A DNA stretch of 64,000 bases, from the NCBI GenBank assembly GCA_028751875.1, contig CM054141.1:73610501-73674500 (forward strand), given 5' to 3'. Position 1 is the first letter of the stretch. The number at the start of each line of letters is the position of its first letter. Shown piece after piece: positions 1-11,686 of the stretch. The notes beneath the pieces are model-generated. The model did no database searches, was not told the origin of the DNA, and was given only the letters and a program-made list of their open reading frames with translations. The stretch comes from Rapana venosa. Its lineage: Eukaryota > Mollusca > Gastropoda > Neogastropoda > Muricidae. A program made the translations under genes and the position numbers.

Positions 1-110
<110 letters not shown>

Positions 111-520
111 ACTGTCTGAGATAGCATGAGGTGTCACACCTGTAAGAGAGAGTAGAAACTGTATGAGATTAAAGCACCTGCTTGAGATGGTTGAAAACTG
201 TGTGGAGAATGAACGGGACAGAAGGAGAAAATCAATCCTAAAGTAATACCAGGAATGTTGAGGCCACGACAGCTCTTCGGCACTGTGATCAGGCCAATAG
301 GGCTGGAGATTTCTACCCCTCTATAAGTCATTCATGTATTCTTTCATTCATTTTATATCTGTAATTACTGGAACTCGTATCGATGACTAAAGTTCTTGTT
401 TGGTGAAAATGACCGAGGTAGAATAACGAAAGTTGGGCAGAGCTGGTCCGAGCTGGTGCCTGTAGTGGTGGCGGTGTTTGTTTTTCCACCCGTGATCTGC
501 TGCTGCTGCTGGGTCTGCAG

Positions 521-665
521 GCGGAAGGTGTGCCCTCAGAACTGTCGCTGCCCGTCTTCTTCAACCTGAGCCCCACTGGTGCTGACGTCATCACCCACAA
601 GTATTCCATCACTCTCCCTCCTGACGTCATTGACGGCTCCTTGAGAACCCATGTCAAGGTGACAG
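521..665 (+). CDS. TEP/alpha-2-macroglobulin family protein, exon 1 in window (CUB first half to start of thioester domain)
   Basis: This exon encodes 48 codons plus one base, beginning AEGVPSELSLPVFF and ending RTHVKVTG. It follows an acceptor ending GGGTCTGCAG and is closed by the strong donor G|GTAAGT, leaving phase 1. In this protein family the stretch just before the thioester domain is the first half of the CUB domain, whose last strand leads into a G-D-x-x-G-P motif. The next exon supplies exactly that (GDLLGP), in phase. The product is expected to be a secreted or surface immune/protease-trapping protein. The N-terminal MG domains and signal peptide lie upstream of the window. Identification as the TEP superfamily is strong. 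Assignment to C3, A2M, CD109 or insect-type TEP is not settled by this exon. Confidence 0.88.
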
Positions 666-723
666 GTAAGTCTTCTGCCAGATGTCTGTCTTCTCGTGCT
701 GTTACTTGCTCCTCTATTGATTG

Positions 724-724
724 G

Positions 725-813
<89 letters not shown>
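724..813. repeat. (ATTG)n tetranucleotide microsatellite
   Basis: About 22 copies of GATT/ATTG lie in TEP intron 1, some 60 bases after the exon 1 donor. On the minus strand it reads as a Gln-Ser-Ile-Asn peptide repeat, which is an artefact. Confidence 0.97.
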
Positions 814-815
<2 letters not shown>

Positions 816-1109
816 CCTCTCTGTCTGCCAGTGGGTCTGTATCCGTCCCTTTGTCCCCCTGCCGCAATCTTAGGGTGTGGGCAGGGCGAGAAAAAACCAC
901 TCAGTGGTTAGAACGCTCATTGGACGTCTAATCTAAAGGACCAAGGTTCGAGCATGAGGCCCTGTGAGGTGACTGGTGTGTGGATGTTTGTTCTCCTGGT
1001 GTGGAGGCTGGTTTTGACACCAATGCCCCCCACCCCACCCCACCCACCCCACCACTTCTAGCTGAGAACGCAACGTATTGTCCAGTGTGTGCACGTTGGC
1101 CTGACGTCA

Positions 1110-1935
1110 CCAGGTGACAGCTGACAACACGATGACAACAACACTGTACAACACACTTGCCTGATAATGATCACCAGGTGACAGCTGACAACACGATGAC
1201 AACAACAACACTACAACACACTTGCCTGATAATGATCACCAGGTGACAGCTGACAACACGATGACAACAACACTGTACAACACACTGATAATGATCATCA
1301 GGTGACAGCTGACAACACGATGACAACAACAACACTGTACAACACACCGATAATGATCACCAGGTGACAGCTGACAACACGATGACAACAACAACACTGT
1401 ACAACACACTGATAATGATCACCAGGTGACAGCTGACAACACGATGACAACAACACTGTACAACACACTGATAATGATCACCAGGTGACAGCTGACAACA
1501 CGATGACAACAACACTGTACAATACACTGATAATGATCACCTGGTGACAGCTGACAACACGATGACAACAACAACACTGTACAACACACTGATAATGATC
1601 ACCAGGTGACAGCTGACAACACGATGACAACAACAACACTGTACAACACACTGATAATGATCACCAGGTGACAGCTGACAACACGATGACAACAACACTG
1701 TACAACACACTGATAATGATCACCAGGTGACAGCTGACAACACGATGACAACAACACTGTACAACACACTGATAATGATCACCAGGTGACAGCTGACAAC
1801 ACGATGACAACAACACTGTACAACACACTGATAATGATCACCAGGTGACAGCTGACAACACGATGACGACAACAACACTGTACAACACACTGATAATGAT
1901 CACCAGGTGACAGCTGACAGCACGGCCATCTAGAG
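1110..1935. repeat. Minisatellite, unit about 59 bp, about 14 copies
   Basis: The unit carries GATCACCAGGTGACAGCTGA and an ACAACAACACTGTACAAC segment. Unit length varies by 3 bases because of ACA gain or loss, giving 59-62 bp. The array fills much of TEP intron 1. The bases between the ATTG tract and this array (about 814-1109) show nothing recognisable beyond a short C-rich run near 1025-1052. Confidence 0.95.
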
Positions 1936-2049
1936 ACTGTACAACACACTGGGAGGGGGGAGGGGAGAAGACCTGACCGGAGTGGTAGAGCATGATTGTG
2001 TGGACCATTCTCTACCTGTGACTTTTCCTAACCAACAGTGAAAATGCCA

Positions 2050-2064
2050 GTGTGTGTGAGTGTG

Positions 2065-2108
<44 letters not shown>

Positions 2109-2152
2109 TGTGTGTGTGTGTGTGTGCGTGCGTGCGTGTGTGTGTGTGTGTT
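2050..2152. repeat. (GT)n / (GCGT)n microsatellite
   Basis: Alternating GT and GCGT blocks. The tract sits directly next to the tail end of the SINE copy that follows. Confidence 0.95.
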
Positions 2153-2492
2153 TATTATTTATTCTTTTATATCGAGGATAATGGAATAAGCACTCGTGCT
2201 TTTTTACATCCAGTCCCCGTGTGTATGCGGTTTTGTAAATTTTGTCATCTGTTTCCACCGGCACACAATGGCCTACTCTTCCGAAAAGCGGAACAGGATT
2301 TAACGTGTGCGCAAGATGTTCTGCATGCGTTCGAACACGGGTCCTCGGTTTATGGTCTCATCCGAAGGACTTTGACACTCAGTTCGATTTTTTTTGTCAA
2401 ACTGGGAAGAAAGGGCGAGGCTGGGAATCGAACCCACAACCTCACGGTTGACTTGTTGGCAGGCGAACATCTTAACCATCCTGCCACCTTCC
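2153..2492 (-). mobile_element. tRNA-derived SINE copy 1, near full length, minus orientation
   Basis: Read on the minus strand, the right end has a tRNA-like head: an A-box-like GGATGGTTAAGATG, then the B box GGTTCGATTCC. A conserved body follows (AGTCC, GGATGAGACC.TAAACCGAGG, GTAGGCCATTGTGTGCCGG) and then the segment GCTTATTCCATTATCCTCGA before the tail. The same body occurs about ten times in the window. This copy lies in TEP intron 1 in antisense orientation. Family name is not known to me. Confidence 0.85.
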
Positions 2493-2584
2493 TGTGCGTG
2501 CGTGCGTGAGTCCATGGAGCAGGCAAAGGGCGGTTTGTGGGATTCACGTGGATGCGGGTATTGTGGCGCTGTGTGTGGCGACAG

Positions 2585-2761
2585 GTGACCTGTTGGGGCC
2601 GAGTGTGTGGGGGCTGGAGCAGCTGCTGAGGGTGCCCACGGGGTGCGGGGAGCAGAACATGATCCGTCTGGCGCCGGACCTCTACATCGCCCGCTACCTG
2701 ACGGCCACTGGCCAGCTGCTCCCCGCCATGAAGGACAGGCTGCACCACCTCATCCACACCG
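2585..2761 (+). CDS. TEP family exon 2: thioester motif exon
   Basis: This exon opens the thioester (TED, alpha/alpha-barrel) domain. It begins in phase 1 after GCGACAG, so the junction codon reads G and then DLLGPSVWGLEQLL, followed by RVPTGCGEQNM and then IRLAPDLYIARYLTATGQLL. GCGEQNM is the canonical internal thioester: in family members Cys and Gln are cross-linked to a beta-cysteinyl-gamma-glutamyl bond, which reacts covalently with surfaces or attacking proteases. The exon ends HLIHTG at the donor G|GTCTGC, which is unusual after the GT. That donor directly abuts a 5 kb satellite. The next exon completes the codon and continues the family sequence (GYQRELTYQ). This is the single most diagnostic exon of the gene. 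Confidence 0.93.
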
Positions 2762-2765
2762 GTCT

Positions 2766-5700
2766 GCGCTGTGCTGTGCTGTGCTGTGCTGTGCTGTGCT
2801 GTGCTGTGCTGTGTGCTGTGCTGTGCTGTGTGCTGTGCTGTGTTGTGTGCTGTGCTGTGTTGTGTGCTGTGCTGTGTGCTGTGCTGTGTTGTGTGCTGTG
2901 TGCTGTGCTGTGGCTGTGTGCTGTGTGCTGTGCTGTGTGCTGTGCTGTGTGCTGTGTGCTGTGCTGTGCTGTGCTGTGCTGTGTGCTGTGCTGTGTTGTG
3001 TGCTGTGCTGTGTTTGTGTGCTGTGCTGTGTGCTGTGCTGTGTTGTGTGCTGTGTGCTGTGCTGTGCTGTGTGCTGTGTGCTGTGCTGTGTGTGCTGTGC
3101 TGTGTGCAGTGTGCTGTGCTGTGCTGTGCTGTGCTGTGTGCAGTGTGCTGTGTGCTTGTGCTGTGCTGTGTTGTGTGCTGTGCTGTGTGCTGTGCTGTGC
3201 TTGTGCTGTGTGCTGTGGGCTGTGCTGTGCTGTGTGCTGTGCTGTGCTGTGCTGTGTATGTGCTGTGTGCTTGTGCTGTGTGCTGTGCTGTGCTGGTGCT
3301 GTGCTGTGCTGTGTGCTGTGCTGTGCTGTGCTGTGCTGTGTGCTGGGCTGTGCTGTGTGCTGGGCTGTGTGCTGTGCTGTGCTATGCTGTGTATTGTGCT
3401 GTGTGCTGTGCTGTGTGCTGCTGTGTGCTGTGCTCTGTGCTGTGTGCTGTGCTGTGTGCTGTGCTGTGCTGTGTTGTGTGCTGTGCTGTGTGCTGTGCTG
3501 TGCTGTCTGCTGTGCTGTGCTGTGCTGTGTTGTGTGCTGTGCTGTGTGCTGTGCTGTGTGCTGTGCTGTGTGCTGTGCTGTGTGCTGTGCTGTGTGCTGT
3601 GCTGTGCTGTCTGCTGTGCTGTGCTGTGCTGTGTTGTGTGCTGTGTGCTGTGCTGTGTGCTGTGCTGTGTGCTGTGCTGTGTGCTGTGCTGTGTGCTGTG
3701 CTGTGCTGTGTTGTGTGTGTGTGCTGTGCTGTGCTGTGTGCTGTGCTGTGTGCTGTGCTGTGTGCTGCTGTGTGCTGTGCTGTGCTGTGCTGTGTTGTGT
3801 GCTGTGCTGTGCTGTGTGCTGTGCTGTTGCTGTGTGCTGTGCTGTGTGCTGTGCTGTGCTGTCTGCTGTGCTGTGCTGTGCTGTGTTGTTGTGCTGTGCT
3901 GTGTGCTGTGCTGTGTGCTGTGCTGTGTGCTGTGTGTGTGCTGTGCTGTGTTGTGTTGTGTGCTGTGCTGTGCTGTGTGCTGTGCTGTGTGCTGTGCTTT
4001 TGTGCTGGGCTGTGTGCTGTGCTGTGTGCTGTGCTATGCTGTGTGCTGTGCTGTGTGCTGCTGTATGCTGTGGTGTGTGCTGTGCTGTGTGCTGCTGTAT
4101 GCTGTGCTCTATGCTGTGTGCTGTGCTGTGTGCTGTGCTGTGCTGTGGGCTGTGCTGTGGGCTGTGCTGTGCTGTGGGCTGTGTTGTGTGCTGCTGTGTG
4201 CTGTGCTGTGCTGTGTGCTGTGCTATGTGCTGTGTGCTGTGTGCTGTGCTGTGCTGTATGCTGTGCTGTGTGCTGTGCTGTGCTGTGTTGCTGTGCTGTG
4301 CTGTGTGCTGTGCTGTGTGCTGTGGTGTGTGCTGTGGTGTTCGCTGTGCTGTGTGCTGTGGTGTTCGCTGTGCTGTGCTGTGTGCTGTGCTGTGTGCTGT
4401 GCTGTGTGCTGTGGTGTGTGCTTTGTGCTGTGGTGTAATGTGTTGTGTGCTTTATATGCTATGGGCTGTGCTATGCTGTGCTTTGATGTGTGCTGTGATG
4501 TGTACTGTGTGCTGTTCTGTGTGCTGTGCTGTGTACTGTGCTGTGTGCTGCTGTGTCCTGTGATGTGTGCTGCGATGTGTGCTGTGATGTGTGCTGTGTG
4601 CTGTGCTGTGTGCTGTGCTGTGTGCTGTGTGCTGTGCTGTGCTGTACTGTGTACTGTTCTGTGTGCTGTGCGGTGCTGTGTGCTGTGCTGTGCTGTGTTG
4701 TTCTGTGGTGTGCTGTGCTGTGCTGTTGTGTGCTGTGCTGTGCTGGTGCTGTGGTGTGCTGTGGTGTTGTGTGCTGTGCTGTGCTGTGGTGTGCTTTGTG
4801 CTGTGCTGTGTGCTGTGCTGTGTGCTTGTTGCTGTGTGCTATGCTGTGCTTTGATGTGTGCTGTGATGTGTACTGTGTGCTGTTCTGTGTGCTGTGCTAT
4901 GTGCTGTGCTGTGTGCTGCTGTGTCTTGTGATGTGTGCTGCGATGTGTCCTTTGATGTGTGCTGCGATGTTTGCTGTGATGTGTGCTGTGTGCTGTGCTG
5001 TGTGCTGTGCTGTGATGTGTGCTGTGTATTGTGCTGTTGTGCTGTGCTGTGTGCTGTGCTGTGTGCTGTGCTGTTCTGTGTGCTGTGCGGTGCTGTGTGC
5101 TGTGCTGTGTTGTTCTGTGGTGTGCTGTGCTGTTGTGTGCTGTGCTGTGCCGTGCTGTGGTGTGCTGTGGTGTGCTGTGGTGTGTGTGCTGTGGTGTGCT
5201 GTGGTGTGCTGTGGTGTGGTGTTGCTGTTGTGTGATGTGCTGTGCCGTGCTGTGGTGTGCTGTGGTGTGCTGTGGTGTGCTGTGCTGTGCTGTGCTGTGC
5301 CGTGCTGTGGTGTGCTGTGGTGTGCTGGGGTGTGTGTGCTGTGCCGTGCTGTGGTGTGCTGTGGTGTGCTGGTGGTGTGTGTGCTGTGGTGTGTGTGTGC
5401 TGTGGTGTGTGTGCTGTGGTGTGCTGTGCTGTGGTGTGCTGTGCTGTGCTGTGGTGTGCTGTGCTGTGGGTGTGTGTGCTGTGGTGTGTGTGGTGTGCTG
5501 TGCTGTGTGGTGTGGTGTGCTGTGCTGTGCTGTGCTGTGGTGTTTGTGTGCCGTGGTGTGGTGTGGTGTGGTGTGGTGTTGTGTGCTGTGCTGTGCTGTG
5601 CTGTGTGGTGTGGTGTGGTGTGGTGTGCTGTGGTGTTGCTGTGTTGTGGTGTGCTGTGCTGTGGTGTGCTTTGCTGTGCTGTGTGTTGTGGTGTGTGTGG

Positions 5701-7735
5701 TGTGGTATGCTGTGGTGTGTGTGGTGTGGTGTGGTGCGGTGTGGTGTGGTGTGCTGAGCTGTGCAGATCTGTGCTGTGCTTTGCTGTGGAGTGCTGGGTG
5801 TGCTGTGCTGTGCTGTGCGTGTGGTGTGGTGTTTTTCTGGTGTGATGTGTGTGGTGTGCTGTGGTGTGCTGTGCTGTGGTGTGCTTTGCTGTGCTGTGGT
5901 GTGTTGTGGTGTGCTGTGGTGTGGTGTTGTGTGGTGTGTTGTGGTGTGCTGTGGTGTGTTGTGGTGTGGTGTTGTGTGGTGTGTGTGGTGTGATGTGGTG
6001 TGCTGTGCTGTGCTGTGCTGTGCTGTGATGTGGGTGTGTGCTGTGCTGTGCTTTGCTGTGCTGTGCTGTGGTGTGCTGTGGTGTTGTGGGTGCTGTGGTG
6101 TACTGTGGTGTGCTGTGTGCTGTGGTGTTCTGTGTTGTGGTGTGCAGTGTGCTGTGGTCTGCTGTTTGCTGTGCTGTGCTTTCTGTGGTGTGGTGTGTGA
6201 GGTGTGGTGTGTGCTGTGGTGTGTGCTGTGCTGTGGTGTGCTCCGCTTTGTGCTGTGCTGTGCTGTGGTATGCTGTGGCGTGCTGTGGTGTGCTGTGCTG
6301 TGCTGTGGTGTGCTGTGCTGTGCTGTGCTATGCTGTGCTGTGGTGTGCTGTGGGTGTGCTGGGGTCTACTGTGGTTAGCTGTGCTGTGCTGTGCTGTTGT
6401 GTGCTGTGCTGTGCTGTGTGTGCTGTGCTGTGGTGTGCTGTGCTGTGGTGTAGTGTGCTGTGCTATGCTGTAGTGTGTAGTGTGCTGTGGTGTGCTTTGC
6501 TCTGGTGTGCTATGCTGTGCTGTGGTGTGCTGTGCTGTGCTGTGCTGTGCTGTGCTGTGCAGTGCTGTGGTGTGCTGTGCTGTGCTGTGCTGTTGTGTGC
6601 TGTGCTGTGGTGTGCTGTGGTGTGGTGTGCTGTGCTGTGGTGTGCTGTGGTGTGGTGTGCTGTGCTGTGCTGTGATGTGCTGTGTTGTGCTGTGCTGTGC
6701 TGTGCTGTGCTGTTGTGTGCTGTGCTGTGGTGTGCTGTGGTGTGGTTTGCTGTTGTGTGCTGTGCTGTGGTGTGCTGTGGTATGGTGTGCTGTGCTGTGG
6801 TGTGCTGTTGTGTGCTGTGCTGTGCTGTGGTGTGCTGTGCTGTGCTGTGCTGTGCTGTGGTGTGCTGTGGTGTGCTGTGCTGTGGTGTGCTGTTGTGTGC
6901 TGTGCTGTGCTGTGCTGTTGTGTGCTGTGCTGTGGTGTGCTGGCTGTGGTGTGCTGTGCTATGGTATGCTGTGCTGTGGTGTGCTTGCTGTGCTGTGCTG
7001 TGCTGTGATGTGCTGTGGTATGCTGTGCTGTGGTATGCTGTGGTATGGTGTGCTGGCTGTGGTGTGCTGTGGTGTGTGTTGTGTGCTGTGCTGTGCTGTG
7101 GTGTGCTGTGCGTGGTGTGCTAGTGTATGGTGTCTGTGATGTGCTGTGGTATGTGTTGCTGTGTATGCTGTGGTATGGTGTGCTGTGCTTTTGTGTGCTG
7201 GGTGTGCTGTTGTGTGCTGTGCTGTGGTGTTGCTTGTGTGCTGTGCTGTTGTGTGGTGTGCTGTTTTGTGCTCTGCTGTGTGCTGTGCTGTACTGTGTTG
7301 TGCTGTGCTGTGGTGTAGTGTGCTCTGCTGTGTGGTGTGCTGTGGTTTGCTGTGGTTGTGGTTGCTGTGCTGTGCTGTGGTGTGTGTTGTGTGTGTGGGC
7401 TGTGGTGTGTGTGTGGTGTGGCTGTGATGTGTGTGCTGTGTGTGTGTGTGTTTGTGTGGTGCTGTGGTGTGCTTTGTGTGCTGTGTTGTTCTGTGATGTG
7501 TTGTGTGTGGTGTGTGGTGTGTTGTGTGTGCTGCTGTGTGTGCTAGTGCTGTGCTGTGTTGTTCTGTACAGTGTTGTGGTGTGTGCTTGTTGCTGTGCTG
7601 TGCTAGTGCTGTGTCTGTGTGTGCTATGCTGTGCTGTGCTGTGCAGGGTGTGGTGTGGTGTGGTGTGGTGTTCTGTGCCCTGCTGTGCAGTGCTGTACTG
7701 TGGTGTGCTATGCTGGGCTGTGCTGTGCTGTGCTG
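2766..7735. repeat. 5 kb GCTGT/GTGCTGTGCTGT hypervariable satellite
   Basis: An irregular mix of TGTGC and TGTGCTG words runs for about 5 kb. From about 5150 a GGTGTGCT variant takes over. It contains almost no A or stop codons on the plus strand, so several frames stay open for hundreds of codons and give Cys/Val/Leu/Ala-only translations. It begins four bases after the donor of the thioester exon and fills the left part of TEP intron 2. Strand asymmetry is extreme (G and T on plus, almost no A). Confidence 0.96.
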
Positions 7736-7739
7736 GATT

Positions 7740-8590
7740 GTGCCAGCAGTGGGATTAGATACCCGAGATTGTGCAGAGAAGGGACATCAAATATGTCCAC
7801 TCTGTTACAATTGGTAGTACGGGTGGGGTCAAATACCCCAGTGTGATTGTCACCAGATCGGTGGGTGACAATTGGTGGCTACTGGCTGAAGCATCAAACG
7901 TGCTGGTCAGGTAGCTTACCTCGGGACGAGGTACAGTTGAGCATGGGTGGATGCGATGGCGCGGTAATTAGATTACCTCCCATGGGATCAGAGTGACGTG
8001 TTACTATTTTGGGACACACCTTCAAATTGCGCAGCACTCTGTTTCCTTGGGTGGTAGTTGAACGCCGTCCATTGCATGCACTTCGCCCACACGGTGAAAT
8101 GTAGTATTTATGCAGCCTCTTTATAGAGGCCACATCCTAACCTGTGAGACTGTGCATTGTACCGAGGTTTGTGCAGAGATGGGACATCAAATATGTCCAC
8201 TCTGTTACAAATTCGCATCGCCGACAGGATAGTGAAAGAACTTGAAGCTTACTGGCTAGAGCATCAAATATGCTAGTCAGTGGCTCACGATTGTTCCTCG
8301 GGACGCGGGACAGTTGAGCGGGGGTGGATGTGATGGTGTGATAAGTAGATTACCTCCCATGCGATCAGAACAATGGGGTACTATTTGGGACACACCTGCC
8401 AATTATTCAACGCTCTGTTTCCTTGGGTGGTGGTTGTAAACTGCCCATTGCATACACTTTGCCCTCGCGGTAAAATGTAATATTTATGCAGCCTCTTTCT
8501 TAGAGGCCATATCTCTCTGTTCATACTGTACTGCCGATGCCGAGAAGTTCTACAGAGTAGTGGCAGATCAAATATCTCCACGTTGTTACA
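7740..8590. repeat. Two tandem copies (plus a fragment) of a unit of about 400 bp
   Basis: The segments from about 7770 and about 8165 share GACATCAAATATGTCCACTC, a central GTGGATG-GATGG-G block, and GATTACCTCCCATG followed by TTTGGGACACACC. A third partial start occurs near 8530-8585. The pair are diverged direct copies. No ORF or tRNA-like box is convincing, so its class is unknown. It may be a dispersed repeat that landed or duplicated in TEP intron 2. Confidence 0.8.
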
Positions 8591-8925
8591 TGTATAATTA
8601 TGTGTACATGACATAGAGGGTGAGGGGGCATAGATAATGTGTACGTGGTATAGAGGGTGAGGGGACATAGAGAATGTGTATAATTATGTGTACATGGTAT
8701 AGAGGGTGAGGGGACATAGAGATGTGTATAATTATGTGTACATGGTATAGAGGGTGAGGGGACATAGAGAATGTGTATAATTATGTGTACATGGTATAGA
8801 GGGTGAGGAGACATAGAGAATGTGTATAATTATGTGTACATGGTGTAGAGGGTGAGGGGACATAGAGAATGTGTATAATTATGTGTACATGGTATAGAGG
8901 GTGAGGGGAATTATGTATACATGGT
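8588..8925. repeat. Minisatellite, unit about 49 bp, about 7 copies
   Basis: The unit reads TGTGTATAATTATGTGTACA followed by a TGGTATAGAGGGTGAGGGGA segment and CATAGAGAA. Copies at the left end are shorter. From 8926 to about 9200 there is no recognisable feature except a short GACA run near 8991-9008. Confidence 0.93.
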
Positions 8926-9327
8926 ACTAGAAGGTTGAAGGGATGCAGAGAAAGACAAACAGAAGTGGAGGGAGTAGCAGGACTGACACACAGACAGACA
9001 GACAGACATGTGTGGAAGACGACCTGGAAACGATGATGTTGCTGACCTTCATAGAGGCCTGGCCTGCACAGCCAGAGATAGGAGAAGGGTGACTGTCAGG
9101 GTGGGACCTCGGGTGGGAGTGACTGACGGCTTCAGAAGCTCGTGACAAACCACTGCTAGCAGGAGGCTTGTTGCTGAACACACGCAACTTTCGGACTCTC
9201 AAGAATACTCTAATGTCTCAACTAGAGAAATCATGAGTGGCATTTTAAAATTTTAATTACACAGCATGCATTATTAAACAATACAGATTAAGATATAACA
9301 CAGTATTTTAAAAGCCGTCAACATTCT

Positions 9328-9424
9328 ACGTCACACACACACACACACCCGCACCCACCCATTCACACACACACACACACACACATCCACACACATATAC
9401 ACACACGCATGCGCACGCACACAC
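9328..9424. repeat. (CA)n-rich microsatellite
   Basis: Interrupted CACACA tract within the presumed 3' UTR of the Rex1-like element. Confidence 0.92.
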
Positions 9425-9643
9425 CAGTAAAGGTTAAAAGTAGCAAGCAAAACCACAACACAAATAATTCAAACACATCTCATGAAACAAATCATCAGCA
9501 CAATCAATACAAATATCACAAGTAACTTTACATTAAAAGAAAAACATGACAAAACATTTTGATTTTTAAAAAATGTTTTAACACTATTTCCCCTTCACCA
9601 TCACAGCTCACACTTATTCTTTACCTGGTACTTATATAAAACT

Positions 9644-9684
9644 ATGCACACACACACACGCACACACACACACACACACACACA

Positions 9685-9751
<67 letters not shown>

Positions 9752-9752
9752 A
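9644..9752. repeat. (CA)n(CT)n compound microsatellite
   Basis: A CA run of about 40 bases passes into a CT run of about 65 bases. It also lies inside the Rex1-like fragment. Confidence 0.95.
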
Positions 9753-10623
9753 GAGATAATGATGATTTAATATGAAAACCCCTTTAAACATTTTTCTTTT
9801 AAAGTTTAACATTGGTTTAGAAGCTGAATTGACTTGTTAATAAAACTATTTTTGGTTCTGTTTGTTTTTTATTTTGGCATACGGAATCTTCGACCAGATG
9901 GAAGCAATGCATAGTGTTGTGAAAGTACGTGGGTTTCGTCAGTGGAAATGTCTTTAGCTTTTTTAGTCATCTGATTTTCATACAATGAATTTAGCGTCTT
10001 TTGCTTTTCTCCAACAATCTTTCCACACACATTCACAACTTTATTCAATACGTTCTTGTTTTTTACAATCAAACAACCAAACCAGCATAAAAACCCATAT
10101 GATAAGACTGATTCTACAAAACTGCGATAAAACAAGCACATAATTTCTTTTTTAACGTTCAGTGATCGCAGTTTTTGAAGGCAGTATATCCTTGATTGAC
10201 ATTTCTTATGTATAAAAGCAGTGTTTGCATTAAAATTCAACTTGCTATCTAGAATTGTACCAAGATATTTTGTACTCTAGCACTCTCTCTACTTTTGTTC
10301 CGTCTATGAACAGATCAGGAACTTGGGGTGTATTTCTGCGAAAATCAATGAGCATTTCTTTGGTTTGTTGACGTTTAAGTCAAGATAGTTATTTCTACAC
10401 CATCTACAGAACCTTTCTACCTCATCAAAATAAACCAAATTTGAGTTGGATACATCTAGTAGAGGAGAGTCATCTGTGTATTTTAAAACAGGTGTAAGTA
10501 ATGTACCAGTGCAGTCATGTGTATACAGGGTAAAAAGTACCGGAGCTAAGACAGTGCCTTGTGGTGCACCAGTGGAAGTGGTTCTTTCTTTTCTCCCTAG
10601 GCTCGTTCTCTTTTTGCCGGCAG

Positions 10624-10705
10624 GTTACCAGCGGGAGTTGACCTACCAGAGGACAGACGGGTCCTTCAGTGCCTTCGGCAACAGGGACGGGACTGGAAGC
10701 ACCTG
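10624..10705 (+). CDS. TEP family exon 3 (thioester domain, GYQRELTYQ)
   Basis: An 82-base exon after TTTTTGCCGGCAG. Incoming phase 1 completes Gly and reads [20 protein letters not shown], then RDGTGSTW, with the Trp codon split as TG|G by the donor GTCAGT. The G-Y-Q-R-x-L-x-Y, D-G-S-x-S-A-F-G and final T-W are the standard thioester-domain helices of A2M-type proteins. Exon size and both phases agree with its neighbours. The upstream intron is 7.9 kb and mostly satellite. Confidence 0.92.
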
Positions 10706-11044
10706 GTCAGTCACTGACACAGGGCTTGGGGGGGGAGGGGACATGGGGAGGATGGACAGGGAGGCGGGGTACTGAGTGTATGGCCGTGTATGAGGTACCG
10801 AGGGAGGGGGCTTGGTCCTGAATGGTCCTCTCCCAGCATCACATCACCTGGTCCTTGACCTCTGAGCTGTAACAGTGACAACAACAACAGTAACAGCAGT
10901 ACCAGTGGTAGTGGCAGCATCTACTACATTCAAAAAAAGAAAAGTAATGGGTGATGTTCTTGGGCCTCACAGTTGTTCAAACCTAAGACATTCAGCTGAG
11001 CGGTCTTTCTGCAAACAAAACACTGCACCTAGGCTACCCTATAA

Positions 11045-11515
11045 CCAACATCCTGACTAGATCATGATCTCTTTGATATTATAACCAACATCCTGACTAG
11101 ATCATGATCTCTTTGACATTATAACCAACATCCTGACTAGATCATGATCTCTTTGATATTATAACCAACATCCTGACTAGATCATGATCTCTTTGATATT
11201 ATAATCAACATCCTGACTAGATCATGATCTCTTTGATATTATAACCAACATCCTGACTAGATCATGATCTCTTTGATATTATAATCAACATCCTGACTAG
11301 ATCATGATCTCTTTGATATTATAACCAACATCCTGACTAGATCATGATCTTTTTGATATTATAACCAACATCCTGACTAGATCATGATCTCTTTGATATT
11401 ATAGCAACAGCCTACTACGATCATGATATCTTTGATATTATAACCAACATCCTGACTAGATCATGATCTCTTTGATATTATAGCAACAGCCTGGCTAGGA
11501 TCATGATATCATTGA
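11045..11515. repeat. Minisatellite, unit 40 bp, about 11 copies
   Basis: The unit joins ATAACCAACATCCTGACTAG to ATCATGATCTCTTTGATATT. The right end is decayed with AGCAACAGCCTGGCTAGG variants. It lies in TEP intron 3. The stretch 10706-11044 shows only intronic sequence. Confidence 0.96.
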
Positions 11516-11522
11516 AGCACCC

Positions 11523-11582
11523 TGATTTGTTAATGCAAGATATAGTGCTATATAGATTCTATTTATTATTATTATTATTACA
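11523..11582 (+). mobile_element. Short LINE/SINE tail: GCGCTATATA-like segment with (ATT)n
   Basis: The segment CAAGATATAGTGCTATATAG is followed by TATTATTATT. The same 3' end closes the L2/CR1-like fragments at about 18740 and 50069 and one SINE copy, so this is a remnant of such an insertion. Confidence 0.7.
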
Positions 11583-11686
11583 AAAGCCTGACTAGGGCCA
11601 TGATATAATGTATATCACAGACCCTGAGGAGGACTGCAATAATCATGATTGTACCTCAAGCCCTGTGCATGTCATGACTTGTGCAG

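Larger units (their letters stand above)
9205..10590 (-). mobile_element. Rex1/CR1-like non-LTR retrotransposon 3' fragment, decayed
   Basis: On the minus strand, from the right end, the translation gives [20 protein letters not shown], then a YTDDSPLLD active-site-like box. It continues with RFCRWCRNNYLDLNVNK, then KYLGTILDSKLNFNANTAF, then YRSFVESVLSYGFLCWFG, and ends LLPSGRRFRMPK. This is the order of RT motifs B, C, D and E followed by the C-terminal thumb-like region of Rex1-type LINEs. At least one frameshift or stop lies near 10290-10330, so it is dead. Nothing of the endonuclease half remains. The left part (9205-9860) is read as 3' UTR because its outer end, containing CTCAACTAGAGAAATCATGA, recurs at about 43013-43070. 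It is antisense in TEP intron 2 and stops about 35 bases before exon 3. Confidence 0.75.

Noticed and set aside
2494..7817. Very long plus-strand ORFs coding almost only Cys, Val, Ala and Leu
   Set aside because: They are translations of the GCTGT satellite, which lacks stop-forming A bases. The same array is open in several overlapping frames, and the only real coding part is exon 2 at 2585-2761.
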